A DNA stretch of 64,000 bases from Bacillota bacterium (GTDB lineage Bacteria > Bacillota > Clostridia > Oscillospirales > Ruminococcaceae). Location: positions 62,001-126,000 of the forward strand of contig JAEZTV010000009.1 of assembly GCA_023421245.1 (NCBI GenBank). The letters run 5' to 3'. A model generated the notes under the pieces. The model did not search any database and had not been told where the DNA came from. It worked only from the letters and a program-made list of their open reading frames with translations. Made by a program: the position numbers and the translations under genes. Positions 18,059 through 28,600 of this stretch are shown here, piece by piece (within the stretch, counting starts at the first letter, position 1; every line of letters begins with the position of its first letter).

Positions 18059-19186
18059 TTATTGTATGGCAGTATTTGCGGTGGATTTGTGCGCCCGTTT
18101 GTTTTTTACGGTATTTCGTATCAAGTATACCGCAAGCGCAAGAAACGGCACTACAATATTAAAGAAGGTGGAGTAAATGGCGGCGGTCTCGGTGCCCCAC
18201 TCAGCATTAACGGCGGCCGACTCCATTACAAAAAGTGATATCAATGCGGCAAGCACCGCGATAACGGAAGCAAACGGACGATATTCTGTCATACCGGTGG
18301 TTTGTGCAAAGGCAAGGGAGCACGCATAAATCAGTACGCTTACCTTAAAAAAGCGCAGGATATACAGTACCAGCGCATACAGGGTTTCCATCCGGCTGAT
18401 AACGTCCGCCAGATTAATAAGGCGGACCACCTCAAACCCGGGCAAGGAAAAGTACTCAATTGCATGACCCAGCACAAAGATTTCGATCAGAACAAAAAAC
18501 AAAAGGGAAAGGGCCCCGAATGAATACCCCAACAAAAAGCATTTGGGAACCTTTTTTTGGTCGTCAACCGACGGAATAATCATTGCAAAAACAATCAGTT
18601 CACAAAATGGCAATACCAATATCGTATGCGTTCCCTGAATAAAATTTTCCACCGGCATATGAAGTATGGGCAGGATATATTCCGGATGCATATCTTCAAG
18701 CTCAAGAAAACTAAAGATGAGAAAACTTACCGCAACAATAAAGCAGAAGATTGCCGCAGTGCGTGCAATACTGTCCATTCCTTTGCGCACGAGCAGGACG
18801 GGAACGGCGATGAAGATTAAAGCTAAAACCGGCGACGGTGTATCGGGCATCATGGTGCCGATAATGAACGAGTGTACATCATAGGTGTTTAGCACAATCA
18901 GTGAGAAGAAGTAGAAGATGAATAGCGACGAAACCACTTTTCCGACAATGCGGCCGAATAGAGCATCGTTGATTTCAACGATGCTCTTGCCCGGATGCTG
19001 TTTGAGCAGGTACAGATAAACCCACAAAACGATATGCCCGGCAAGGTAGGCGACAAGCACACCGGCCCAGGAATTTTGTTTCAGCACACTGGTAAAGTAT
19101 GAGGTAATCATGGATGAGCTTTGAATAAATGCAATCACAGAGAATAAAAGCTGCCGTGGCGTGATACCTTCCTTTATAATTTTCAT
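18059..19186 (-). CDS. gerAB: Spore germinant receptor subunit GerAB (permease-like)
   Basis: A 375-aa integral membrane protein of the spore germination permease family (APC superfamily), with about ten hydrophobic segments. GITPRQLLFSVIAFIQSSSMIT at the N-terminus and PGKSIVEIND after helix 2 are family landmarks. In Bacillus the B subunit binds the amino acid germinant in the spore inner membrane. Last gene of the gerAA-gerAC-small protein-gerAB operon. The unusual order, with B last, is worth noting. A specific receptor name cannot be assigned. Confidence 0.9.
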   Translation of the reverse strand: MKIIKEGITPRQLLFSVIAFIQSSSMITSYFTSVLKQNSWAGVLVAYLAGHIVLWVYLYLLKQHPGKSIVEINDALFGRIVGKVVSSLFIFYFFSLIVLNTYDVHSFIIGTMMPDTPSPVLALIFIAVPVLLVRKGMDSIARTAAIFCFIVAVSFLIFSFLELEDMHPEYILPILHMPVENFIQGTHTILVLPFCELIVFAMIIPSVDDQKKVPKCFLLGYSFGALSLLFFVLIEIFVLGHAIEYFSLPGFEVVRLINLADVISRMETLYALVLYILRFFKVSVLIYACSLAFAQTTGMTEYRPFASVIAVLAALISLFVMESAAVNAEWGTETAAIYSTFFNIVVPFLALAVYLIRNTVKNKRAHKSTANTAIQ

Positions 19187-19202
19187 GATAACCCCCTGCG
19201 TG

Positions 19203-19421
19203 CTAGATATAGCTGATTTTTAATACGTCATCGATGAAGATTTTAATCAGTCCAATTGGGCTTGGCACCTTTATTCCGATGCTGAGGAGTATAGAAACAG
19301 TAATTCCGACTGCCAAAAGTATTAAAAAGGCAATCATTTCCCGTATCAGTTTTTTTTGAAGCAGTGCCGGCAGTTCGAACAGCGCAATCAGAATGAAAAT
19401 GACAGTATAAATCCATTCCAC
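19203..19421 (-). CDS. Small two-helix membrane protein of the ger operon (D-subunit-like)
   Basis: 72 aa with two hydrophobic stretches (IYTVIFILIALFELPALL and AFLILLAVGITVSILLSIG). Small two-helix D subunits are known in several gerA-type operons and modulate the receptor. This one lies between gerAC and gerAB, 16 nt from gerAB. The identification rests on size, topology and position only. Confidence 0.7.
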   Translation of the reverse strand: MEWIYTVIFILIALFELPALLQKKLIREMIAFLILLAVGITVSILLSIGIKVPSPIGLIKIFIDDVLKISYI

Positions 19422-19468
19422 AGTCTGACCAACTCCTTGTTATGGAATATCCCCTAAAGCCTTGAAAG

Positions 19469-20641
19469 CTAGCAGATGGGGTCCTTTTTTGTATACGCGG
19501 GCCGGGTAATCATTCCACTGCTTGAGACCTTGCAGCTTACTTCAAATTCCACCTCAAGGCTTGCAAAGAGTGAGGACCAGTTGTCCTTTAGTTCATCCCA
19601 TTCGTTTGGGTAATACCGTGAAAATTTCTGTCCAAAGCCGTAGATATCCGAACGCATGTCCTGTGCCAAGGCTAAGGAAAGCTTTGCTTCTGCAAGTATA
19701 TCCTTGGTGAGCATATCCTCCAGATATTTAAGTGTTACGGGAAGTGCCTGATTCACCAAACCCTGCTGGCTGCCAAGTGAAGCAAGCACATCAATCTTAA
19801 CCTTAACCATGGGTGTGCCGTCGGCTTTTATTACAGGAGTTATCTTGCTGGTGGCTTTTCTTACTTCAATCGCCACGGTACCGTCTGAGCCCTGTACATT
19901 AACGACACAGCTTTTTACGTTGCCCATCGTCCACTGTGTGCCGCGTGTTTCCACACCATTGAGCTCCCCAACCATGCGGCCATCCAAAAACACGGCGCTG
20001 CCGGCTACAACGGCTACCTCCCCCTCGGTGAATTCTTCAATCTTTATCAAAGGGGTAATCGGGGTCTGGCCGGGGGTAATGCGGCTGATGAAATAATCAA
20101 ACAGGGTGACATCGGGCGTCTCGGCGGTATTGTTGGCCTGTGTTTCCACAATACCGGCAAGATCAATAGCAGGAATCTGTTCGAGAAACGGCTTTGTCTT
20201 CAGCGCTTCTTCTGCCGTTCCTTTTACCACCATTAGGCGTACGTTCATACGGCATTCGGGGTCACGCAAAAAGAAGTCGAGAAATGCAATTGTTTCTGTT
20301 TTTGCAAGATCTTCACCAAGCAGGATAAGTTCATTGTGAGGGAAATATAGTTTTCGGGTTACAACGCTGTTGTAATCGCGAATCAGAGAAAAAACTTCCG
20401 AGCCTTGGTTGGTCATATTAATAAAAGGATCTTCCTCACCTCCGCCGCCGTTTCCGCCGGGTGTGGATGCAGAAGTGTTGTCAAGCTGTACGGTCATTTT
20501 TATTTCTCCAGGCCTATCCCCTATATCCAGTCCAACGCCCGCTACAATGCCAATTGTGTTTAGCTCACGCCGATCCCAGCAGCCGCATAGCAGCAGCGTG
20601 CAGAGCACAATAACAAAAAGACGGGCGCTATATCGCATCAA
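19469..20641 (-). CDS. gerAC: Spore germinant receptor subunit GerAC (lipoprotein)
   Basis: A 390-aa Ger(x)C-family lipoprotein, lipobox LLCGC (Cys about residue 21), followed by the family hallmark WDRRELNTIGIVAGVGLD. C-terminal SSLFASLEVEFEVSCKVSSSG also fits the family. It sits on the outer face of the spore inner membrane in the receptor complex. It is second in the operon, with 157 bp between it and gerAA, and 47 bp before the small membrane gene. Confidence 0.92.
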   Translation of the reverse strand: MMRYSARLFVIVLCTLLLCGCWDRRELNTIGIVAGVGLDIGDRPGEIKMTVQLDNTSASTPGGNGGGGEEDPFINMTNQGSEVFSLIRDYNSVVTRKLYFPHNELILLGEDLAKTETIAFLDFFLRDPECRMNVRLMVVKGTAEEALKTKPFLEQIPAIDLAGIVETQANNTAETPDVTLFDYFISRITPGQTPITPLIKIEEFTEGEVAVVAGSAVFLDGRMVGELNGVETRGTQWTMGNVKSCVVNVQGSDGTVAIEVRKATSKITPVIKADGTPMVKVKIDVLASLGSQQGLVNQALPVTLKYLEDMLTKDILAEAKLSLALAQDMRSDIYGFGQKFSRYYPNEWDELKDNWSSLFASLEVEFEVSCKVSSSGMITRPAYTKKDPIC

Positions 20642-20798
20642 AACGTTCCTCCGTTTGTAGTATTACCGCCCTGTGGTAAAAGTGCAAGGCGGATTTTTTT
20701 GAAGCTATAGTCAAGAGAAGTATAAAAGGGGAAACTTGTATATCTTTTAACAAGCAAGCAGCCTAAAGTGTATTACAGCGGTGCGGTATATTTGAGAA

Positions 20799-22355
20799 TC
20801 ATCCGCCGCTAGTATCATTGTCAGACGGCAGGTAGAAACGCGCCATCTTTTCATCATTTTTCGCAAGCCTGGCGGGACGCTTAATCATCATCCAATCGGG
20901 GAACCGAACCATGCTGTCTTTTAGATCGCTCGGCTGCAATGGTGCATAGGGGGAGAGGTAGGGGACACCAAAGGAGCGCATTGAAGAAAGATGAATGAAC
21001 ATTATTAAAAGGCCGGTTACAATCCCCACGCCGCCCATCCAGGAGCCCAGGAACAGGAGCAGATAACGAAACAGGGTAGCCGCATCCGCCTGATTGGGGA
21101 CCACAAAGTTTGCCACGGTGGTGATTGCAACTACAATAATCAGCGGAGCGCTTACCAGCCCCGCCGATACTGCCGCATCCCCCATAACCAGCGCACCAAC
21201 GATGCTGATTGCCTGCCCCACAGGACGTGGCAGACGAATACCCGCTTCGCGGATTATCTCAAACGCAATGAGCATGGTAAATGCTTCTATCGCAGCAGGA
21301 AAGGGGACGCCTTCACGCGCAAGTGTCATTGTGTGCAGCAAAGGGGTGGGAATCAGTTCCTGATGAAAGGTTGTCAGCGCAACATATATCGCTGGTGCGG
21401 TCACGCTGATGAAAAAGGATAAATAGCGAAGCAGACGCAGAAAGCTTGAGAAGAAGAAATTGATGTTATAATCCTCTGCGGTTTGGAAGCTTTCCATGAA
21501 AAACATTGGTACTGTTATGACAAACGGGGTTCCGTCTACGAGTATGGCAACCCTGCCCTCCAGCATTCTTCCGGCCACAACGTCCGGTTTTTCACTATAA
21601 TTGACGGTGCTAAACGGAGAGTAAGGATTGCCCGTAATATATTGTTCCAGAACACCGGAAGCGAGGATGCTGTCGGTATCTATCTTTGCAAGGCGATTGT
21701 GCAGTTCATCAATCACCTTTTGGTCAGCGAGTCCCTGTATATACGTAATCATAATGGTAGTACGTGTTTTTCGGCCCAGTACAACACTTTCAAAGGTGAG
21801 CTTCGGATTGCGAATCTTACGCCGCAACAGCGAGGTATTGGTGCGTATGCTTTCGGTAAAGCCTTCGCGCGGGCCTTTGATGGTGGTTTCGTTGCCCGGT
21901 TCATCAATGCCCCGTTTTTCCCAACCGCGCGCGCTTATCAGCAGTGCATTTGCATCGCCTTCCACCAAAAGAATGGTATCGCCGTTTAGGACGGCGTTAA
22001 TCATGTCCTCAAAGCTATCCAGCAGCTTTGTTTCGCCGGCCGTGACGTACGAACGGTTAATATCTGCAAGCCTAAGCGGTGTTGCCCCTTTCTTAACCGG
22101 AAAATGCCGGGAGCGGTACATCATCGGTTCAATAATGCTCTCGTTAATAACTGTACTGTTGACAAGCCCGTCAACGTAAATAAGCCCCGCATGATAGACG
22201 TGTCCTTGCCCAAATGAGAACTCACGATAGATGATATCGTTGCAATCCCCCAATATGGACCGAAACAACTTAAGATTACCGCGAAGCGAAGTAGTCAGCT
22301 CATCGGTTGTTTTGCTGGAATCGGGGTGGGGAGGCCCTGCGTTTTGCTCCTTCAT
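20799..22355 (-). CDS. gerAA: Spore germinant receptor subunit GerAA
   Basis: 518 aa from ATG 22355: an N-terminal cytoplasmic domain (FRSILGDCNDIIYREF, LLVEGDANALLISARGWEKRG) and a C-terminal membrane domain with ITVPMFFMESFQTAEDYN and RLPRPVGQAISIVGALVMGDAAV, all typical of GerA/SpoVAF proteins. The start is uncertain. ATG 22355 gives the usual family N-terminus but has no clear ribosome binding site, whereas TTG 22394 follows GGAAGGGCGG. The longer frame to 22535 is probably not coding. First gene of the operon, 250 bp left of the CRISPR array. Confidence 0.9.
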   Translation of the reverse strand: MKEQNAGPPHPDSSKTTDELTTSLRGNLKLFRSILGDCNDIIYREFSFGQGHVYHAGLIYVDGLVNSTVINESIIEPMMYRSRHFPVKKGATPLRLADINRSYVTAGETKLLDSFEDMINAVLNGDTILLVEGDANALLISARGWEKRGIDEPGNETTIKGPREGFTESIRTNTSLLRRKIRNPKLTFESVVLGRKTRTTIMITYIQGLADQKVIDELHNRLAKIDTDSILASGVLEQYITGNPYSPFSTVNYSEKPDVVAGRMLEGRVAILVDGTPFVITVPMFFMESFQTAEDYNINFFFSSFLRLLRYLSFFISVTAPAIYVALTTFHQELIPTPLLHTMTLAREGVPFPAAIEAFTMLIAFEIIREAGIRLPRPVGQAISIVGALVMGDAAVSAGLVSAPLIIVVAITTVANFVVPNQADAATLFRYLLLFLGSWMGGVGIVTGLLIMFIHLSSMRSFGVPYLSPYAPLQPSDLKDSMVRFPDWMMIKRPARLAKNDEKMARFYLPSDNDTSGG

Positions 22356-22567
22356 CAGCCATACAGCAAGCTTGTTAAGATAGTCTTTGAGCAAGAGAAT
22401 CCGCCCTTCCGGTAATATATGCAAAGCTTGTTTGTAGTGTTTCTCGGTGAAGGTAGAATATACACCAAAGTGGAGGAAGGATACACCAAAAGTACAGTTT
22501 ATATTAAAAACATAGACGTGTTCTGGTTGGTGCACTAAGCTTTTTATTGCAGACAGGCAATATGAAA

Positions 22568-22590
22568 CGGCACACCCATACGGTGTGCCG
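22568..22590 (-). terminator. Hairpin at the leader-distal end of the CRISPR array
   Basis: Perfect 9-bp arms CGGCACACC/GGTGTGCCG with a 5-nt loop, 15 nt beyond the last repeat in the direction of array transcription. The T-tract is weak, so its role as array terminator is tentative. Confidence 0.45.
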
Positions 22591-22605
22591 CCAAATGTGC
22601 AGGTG

Positions 22606-25600
22606 ATTTCAATCCACGCCCTTTGTGTCCCTTGCGCTAAGGGTTCCCCGCTGTGGGGAGCGACTTATCATCAACGGAGAGGGAGAAGGGAAGAGTATTT
22701 CAATCCACGCCCTTTGCACACCCCGCGCCAAGGGTTTCCCGCTGTGGGGAGCGACCGTTCAGCCTATCCGAATATTCGTCGCTCTCGATATTTCAATCCA
22801 CACTCCCCGTGTGGGGAGCGACTGATGTATTGGAGCGTTCGGTAATTCTACCGGTATTTCAATCCACACTCCCCGTGTGGGGAGCGACACGCGGAGACGT
22901 ACAGGGAATCAAGGATGCACTTATTTCAATCCACACTCCCCGTGTGGGGAGCGACAGGATGGGATGTTTAAACGGTAGCACCTTTAAATATTTCAATCCA
23001 CACTCCCCGTGTGGGGAGCGACAAGGACAATCAAAAACATGTGTACCGTCCTCGTAATTTCAATCCACACTCCCCGTGTGGGGAGCGACATAAAGACCCG
23101 AACATCGGGCGGCAGTTAATAACATTTCAATCCACACTCCCCGTGTGGGGAGCGACAAGATATTTCAGCCTTTTTAGATAGCTGTTGTCTGATTTCAATC
23201 CACACTCCCCGTGTGGGGAGCGACATGAATAATTACCGGCTGCGTGCGCTGGATTTCTTATTTCAATCCACACTCCCCGTGTGGGGAGCGACTAAAGGGT
23301 CTAAGGGTATGCGCCGAAATGCGGGATTTCAATCCACACTCCCCGTGTGGGGAGCGACTACAATTACGTAGCAAAGATGATATTAAGGAGGAAATTTCAA
23401 TCCACACTCCCCGTGTGGGGAGCGACCAGCGCTTGCATAATGTCGAGCTCTGCGGGTGTTATAATTTCAATCCACACTCCCCGTGTGGGGAGCGACATGT
23501 TCGATCGTGCCAAAGAGACCGGCTACAACATTTCAATCCACACTCCCCGTGTGGGGAGCGACCTGACGCGCAGACCAATCCAGATCAGCCAATGTTATTT
23601 CAATCCACACTCCCCGTGTGGGGAGCGACGTACATCATTCTGTACTTGTCAACAAAAAACTTCAATTTCAATCCACACTCCCCGTGTGGGGAGCGACGTA
23701 ACGGCTCACGTCGATAATCGCCTCGTACAAGCATTTCAATCCACACTCCCCGTGTGGGGAGCGACTTGCTTCTAATACGTCATGTGACAACTCGCGCATA
23801 TTTCAATCCACACTCCCCGTGTGGGGAGCGACACAACCAAGCAAATGTCATGGCAATACGCAGACATTTCAATCCACACTCCCCGTGTGGGGAGCGACAC
23901 GACGTTACATTTGGATACGGGTGACCCTCACCAAATTTCAATCCACACTCCCCGTGTGGGGAGCGACGTGATGGCGCGTTATACGCTTGAAGTATGGGAG
24001 GAATTTCAATCCACACTCCCCGTGTGGGGAGCGACCATGTGTGGGGTAGTCTCATATAACTGTGCCGTCATTTCAATCCACACTCCCCGTGTGGGGAGCG
24101 ACACGGCACAACATGGACAGCTAGGTCGGCTCCAGAATTTCAATCCACACTCCCCGTGTGGGGAGCGACTGGGATTACATAGAGCTGCAGACCGCTGTAC
24201 AGATTTCAATCCACACTCCCCGTGTGGGGAGCGACCGACGGGACAATTCACCCGACACAAAAGCCCGTATTTCAATCCACACTCCCCGTGTGGGGAGCGA
24301 CCCAAAGAGCGGGAAAAAGCAATCAAGCAACAAAAATTTCAATCCACACTCCCCGTGTGGGGAGCGACGTACCACAAGGTTAATATAGATAAAGTTACCT
24401 TATTTCAATCCACACTCCCCGTGTGGGGAGCGACCGCAGTTCGTCTGGGTGCTGCCGCTCAAGCTCGCAATTTCAATCCACACTCCCCGTGTGGGGAGCG
24501 ACTGGAAGACAGATATTTGCCATATGTCTTATATGATTTCAATCCACACTCCCCGTGTGGGGAGCGACGGAATCAACTTTGATGCGGTAGACCTTGAGAT
24601 TTTTATTTCAATCCACACTCCCCGTGTGGGGAGCGACCGTAATGGCAAGTACGTCTGTAAGCGATGCCTGCAATTTCAATCCACACTCCCCGTGTGGGGA
24701 GCGACCAAGCCAAAGCAGCAGCCTCGACCTATCGGCAATCATTTCAATCCACACTCCCCGTGTGGGGAGCGACCCGTGTGTCCCTGTCGTATGCGTCCGC
24801 ACTCACGCATTTCAATCCACACTCCCCGTGTGGGGAGCGACGCATTATAATCCTGATGTTTGCGCCGCATTACAGGGATTTCAATCCACACTCCCCGTGT
24901 GGGGAGCGACAGCCTAAACTATGTCAACATACAGGATGTCGACATTTCAATCCACACTCCCCGTGTGGGGAGCGACCTTTGCCGGACACACCACACGGAG
25001 GCGCACAACATCATTTCAATCCACACTCCCCGTGTGGGGAGCGACCCCGCCTTACGGGATCGGCATTGACGGACAGAAGATTTCAATCCACACTCCCCGT
25101 GTGGGGAGCGACGTGCAAAGGATGGTCGGTTGCGAAACGCAATGGGCAATTTCAATCCACACTCCCCGTGTGGGGAGCGACCGATTTGTCATATAGTCTC
25201 AAGGTAGCAGCCGACGGATTTCAATCCACACTCCCCGTGTGGGGAGCGACGTAGAGTGCGGGATATTAACCAACGACAACCGCAATTTCAATCCACACTC
25301 CCCGTGTGGGGAGCGACGACGGTTACGCGGCGGGTGTGTAAATTTGTAATATTTCAATCCACACTCCCCGTGTGGGGAGCGACGTTGATGCATGGTCAGA
25401 TGATTTGTTGAGAGCAATTTCAATCCACACTCCCCGTGTGGGGAGCGACACACATGTTTTTGACTGTCCTTTTTGCGAAAAGATTTCAATCCACACTCCC
25501 CGTGTGGGGAGCGACCTCGTGATGTCCATGCCAACGCAGCCGGAGCGACAATTTCAATCCACACTCCCCGTGTGGGGAGCGACCTTGTCCAATATGCCGG

Positions 25601-28600
25601 CACTTACCTTGCCGCAGCGATTTCAATCCACACTCCCCGTGTGGGGAGCGACCACGGGGCAGGATTGTATCCCACCCCTGCGCCTTATTTCAATCCACAC
25701 TCCCCGTGTGGGGAGCGACACAGCGACGGCACAATCTACTCGGATAACCGCCTAATTTCAATCCACACTCCCCGTGTGGGGAGCGACCGTTTGCGGCGGA
25801 GCTGGATGCATCGTACCGGAGTATTTCAATCCACACTCCCCGTGTGGGGAGCGACCTAGGCCGTTTTATTACGCCGTGTACAAGGCTAATTTCAATCCAC
25901 ACTCCCCGTGTGGGGAGCGACGCCAAATCCGTTTGAATCGCTTGGCGTTTGGGCCATTTCAATCCACACTCCCCGTGTGGGGAGCGACCCCTTAGTGGTA
26001 AGCCGCCCGACACAGGGGCGCGCCATTTCAATCCACACTCCCCGTGTGGGGAGCGACCCTCTGCCCCGTCCTGCCGGGTTTGGATGACGTATTTCAATCC
26101 ACACTCCCCGTGTGGGGAGCGACTGACAGTGGGATATCGAGCGTAATGTCGATTGCGATTTCAATCCACACTCCCCGTGTGGGGAGCGACAATGAGATTG
26201 CCGCAACCCCACATCGATAGCAGCGATTTCAATCCACACTCCCCGTGTGGGGAGCGACGTCCATACGAGCCTAATCTCGTAAAGGCCGCATGATTTCAAT
26301 CCACACTCCCCGTGTGGGGAGCGACATCTCCATGCTGCCGTCGTAGACACGCACATTAAATTTCAATCCACACTCCCCGTGTGGGGAGCGACCTCCGGCT
26401 TACCGGTTATGCCGGACCATGGGGCAATTTCAATCCACACTCCCCGTGTGGGGAGCGACTTTTCAATGGCGCAATTACTGTGGTTTCGGTCGAATTTCAA
26501 TCCACACTCCCCGTGTGGGGAGCGACGTCGTGGTCGCGAGATAAACGGTCGAGGACGGGATTTCAATCCACACTCCCCGTGTGGGGAGCGACGCAGTTGG
26601 CACAATAACTACGGCAATCGGCGCAATATTTCAATCCACACTCCCCGTGTGGGGAGCGACGGAACATTGTGACGAAACGTGTTGCTTTGCATGTATTTCA
26701 ATCCACACTCCCCGTGTGGGGAGCGACATGCTGCAAAGCAAATAGAGGATGTTTTAACGATATTTCAATCCACACTCCCCGTGTGGGGAGCGACTGACAC
26801 ACCAATTTCGCTTGCAAGCGCCTTTTGAATTTCAATCCACACTCCCCGTGTGGGGAGCGACATCCCGACCTTGACTTTTTACAAATCTTCGGGAGATTTC
26901 AATCCACACTCCCCGTGTGGGGAGCGACATGCGAGTATGCGTGGGCGTCGTTCGATAAGGTGGCATTTCAATCCACACTCCCCGTGTGGGGAGCGACGCT
27001 TGTGGGTATGGCTCGACCACGACCACCACAACATTTCAATCCACACTCCCCGTGTGGGGAGCGACCGGCAGCGTGTCGCACAACGCGCTGTCCGAAATAT
27101 TTCAATCCACACTCCCCGTGTGGGGAGCGACTGACGATGGTCGCACCATCAGCGCAGACCAACGCAAATTTCAATCCACACTCCCCGTGTGGGGAGCGAC
27201 GGATATTAAAGGGGATCCAGAGGCAAATGATGGAATTTCAATCCACACTCCCCGTGTGGGGAGCGACTTTGAGGTTGTACATCTGCGGCTGATGCTCCGG
27301 ATTATTTCAATCCACACTCCCCGTGTGGGGAGCGACCGAAAAAATCGGTAAATCACGCGGCTATGTCGGAATTTCAATCCACACTCCCCGTGTGGGGAGC
27401 GACCTCATCCGGATTTTGTGGCAAAACAACAGGCTGCCATTTCAATCCACACTCCCCGTGTGGGGAGCGACATGAGATTGCCGCAACCCCACATCGATAG
27501 CAGCGATTTCAATCCACACTCCCCGTGTGGGGAGCGACCGTATCATGGTGTGACGCCCCCCTGCCCCACTATTTCAATCCACACTCCCCGTGTGGGGAGC
27601 GACCGAGATTATTCTAAGGGGTGATATGTTGGCTGAAATATTTCAATCCACACTCCCCGTGTGGGGAGCGACTTGCAGACACGGGAGGGGAACGCCCTGA
27701 AACTTACATTTCAATCCACACTCCCCGTGTGGGGAGCGACCATGTCCGTGTGATGTGGCATCAGCGCGGTTGTATTTCAATCCACACTCCCCGTGTGGGG
27801 AGCGACGTTTTCGACGGCTTTCTTTAGCGCCGATTTAAGCATTTCAATCCACACTCCCCGTGTGGGGAGCGACGTCGTGGTCGCGAGATAAACGGTTGTA
27901 GACGGAATTTCAATCCACACTCCCCGTGTGGGGAGCGACATGTATGTCGTAAGCAATTTGGCGGCAAATAATTATTTCAATCCACACTCCCCGTGTGGGG
28001 AGCGACGTTACTATCGGATTTGTAACTGACATGCTGATTATTTCAATCCACACTCCCCGTGTGGGGAGCGACTAATTGGCTAAACTCATTAGACGAAGGA
28101 ACTAAATTTCAATCCACACTCCCCGTGTGGGGAGCGACAACAAACTGGATGTCTATAAAAATGTCATGCGACAATTTCAATCCACACTCCCCGTGTGGGG
28201 AGCGACCTGGCTCAATGAGAACGTTAACGACAGAGGTCAATTTCAATCCACACTCCCCGTGTGGGGAGCGACCTGATGCGCTTCGAGCCGGCTAACTTAA
28301 CGCCAAATTTCAATCCACACTCCCCGTGTGGGGAGCGACGTATTTTCATTATGATATGACTTCTGATTATTGGACATTTCAATCCACACTCCCCGTGTGG
28401 GGAGCGACTTTTTTCTTTGCCGCCTTCGGGGTGTCGGCGTAAATTTCAATCCACACTCCCCGTGTGGGGAGCGACCCTGCAAAGTCGGAAATGCCATCAG
28501 TTCAAACGTATTTCAATCCACACTCCCCGTGTGGGGAGCGACAGTGCGATATACACGCCAGCGCAACCACAGACACATTTCAATCCACACTCCCCGTGTG

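Noticed and set aside
17890..18162. 90-codon + strand ORF
   Set aside because: It starts inside the terminator hairpin and overlaps gerAB antisense; no ribosome binding site.
23563..27167. Shared 11-mer GCGCAGACCAA between spacers 23563-23596 and 27132-27167 as another overlapping pair
   Set aside because: The bases beyond the match diverge and give no TTC at the expected place; probably chance.
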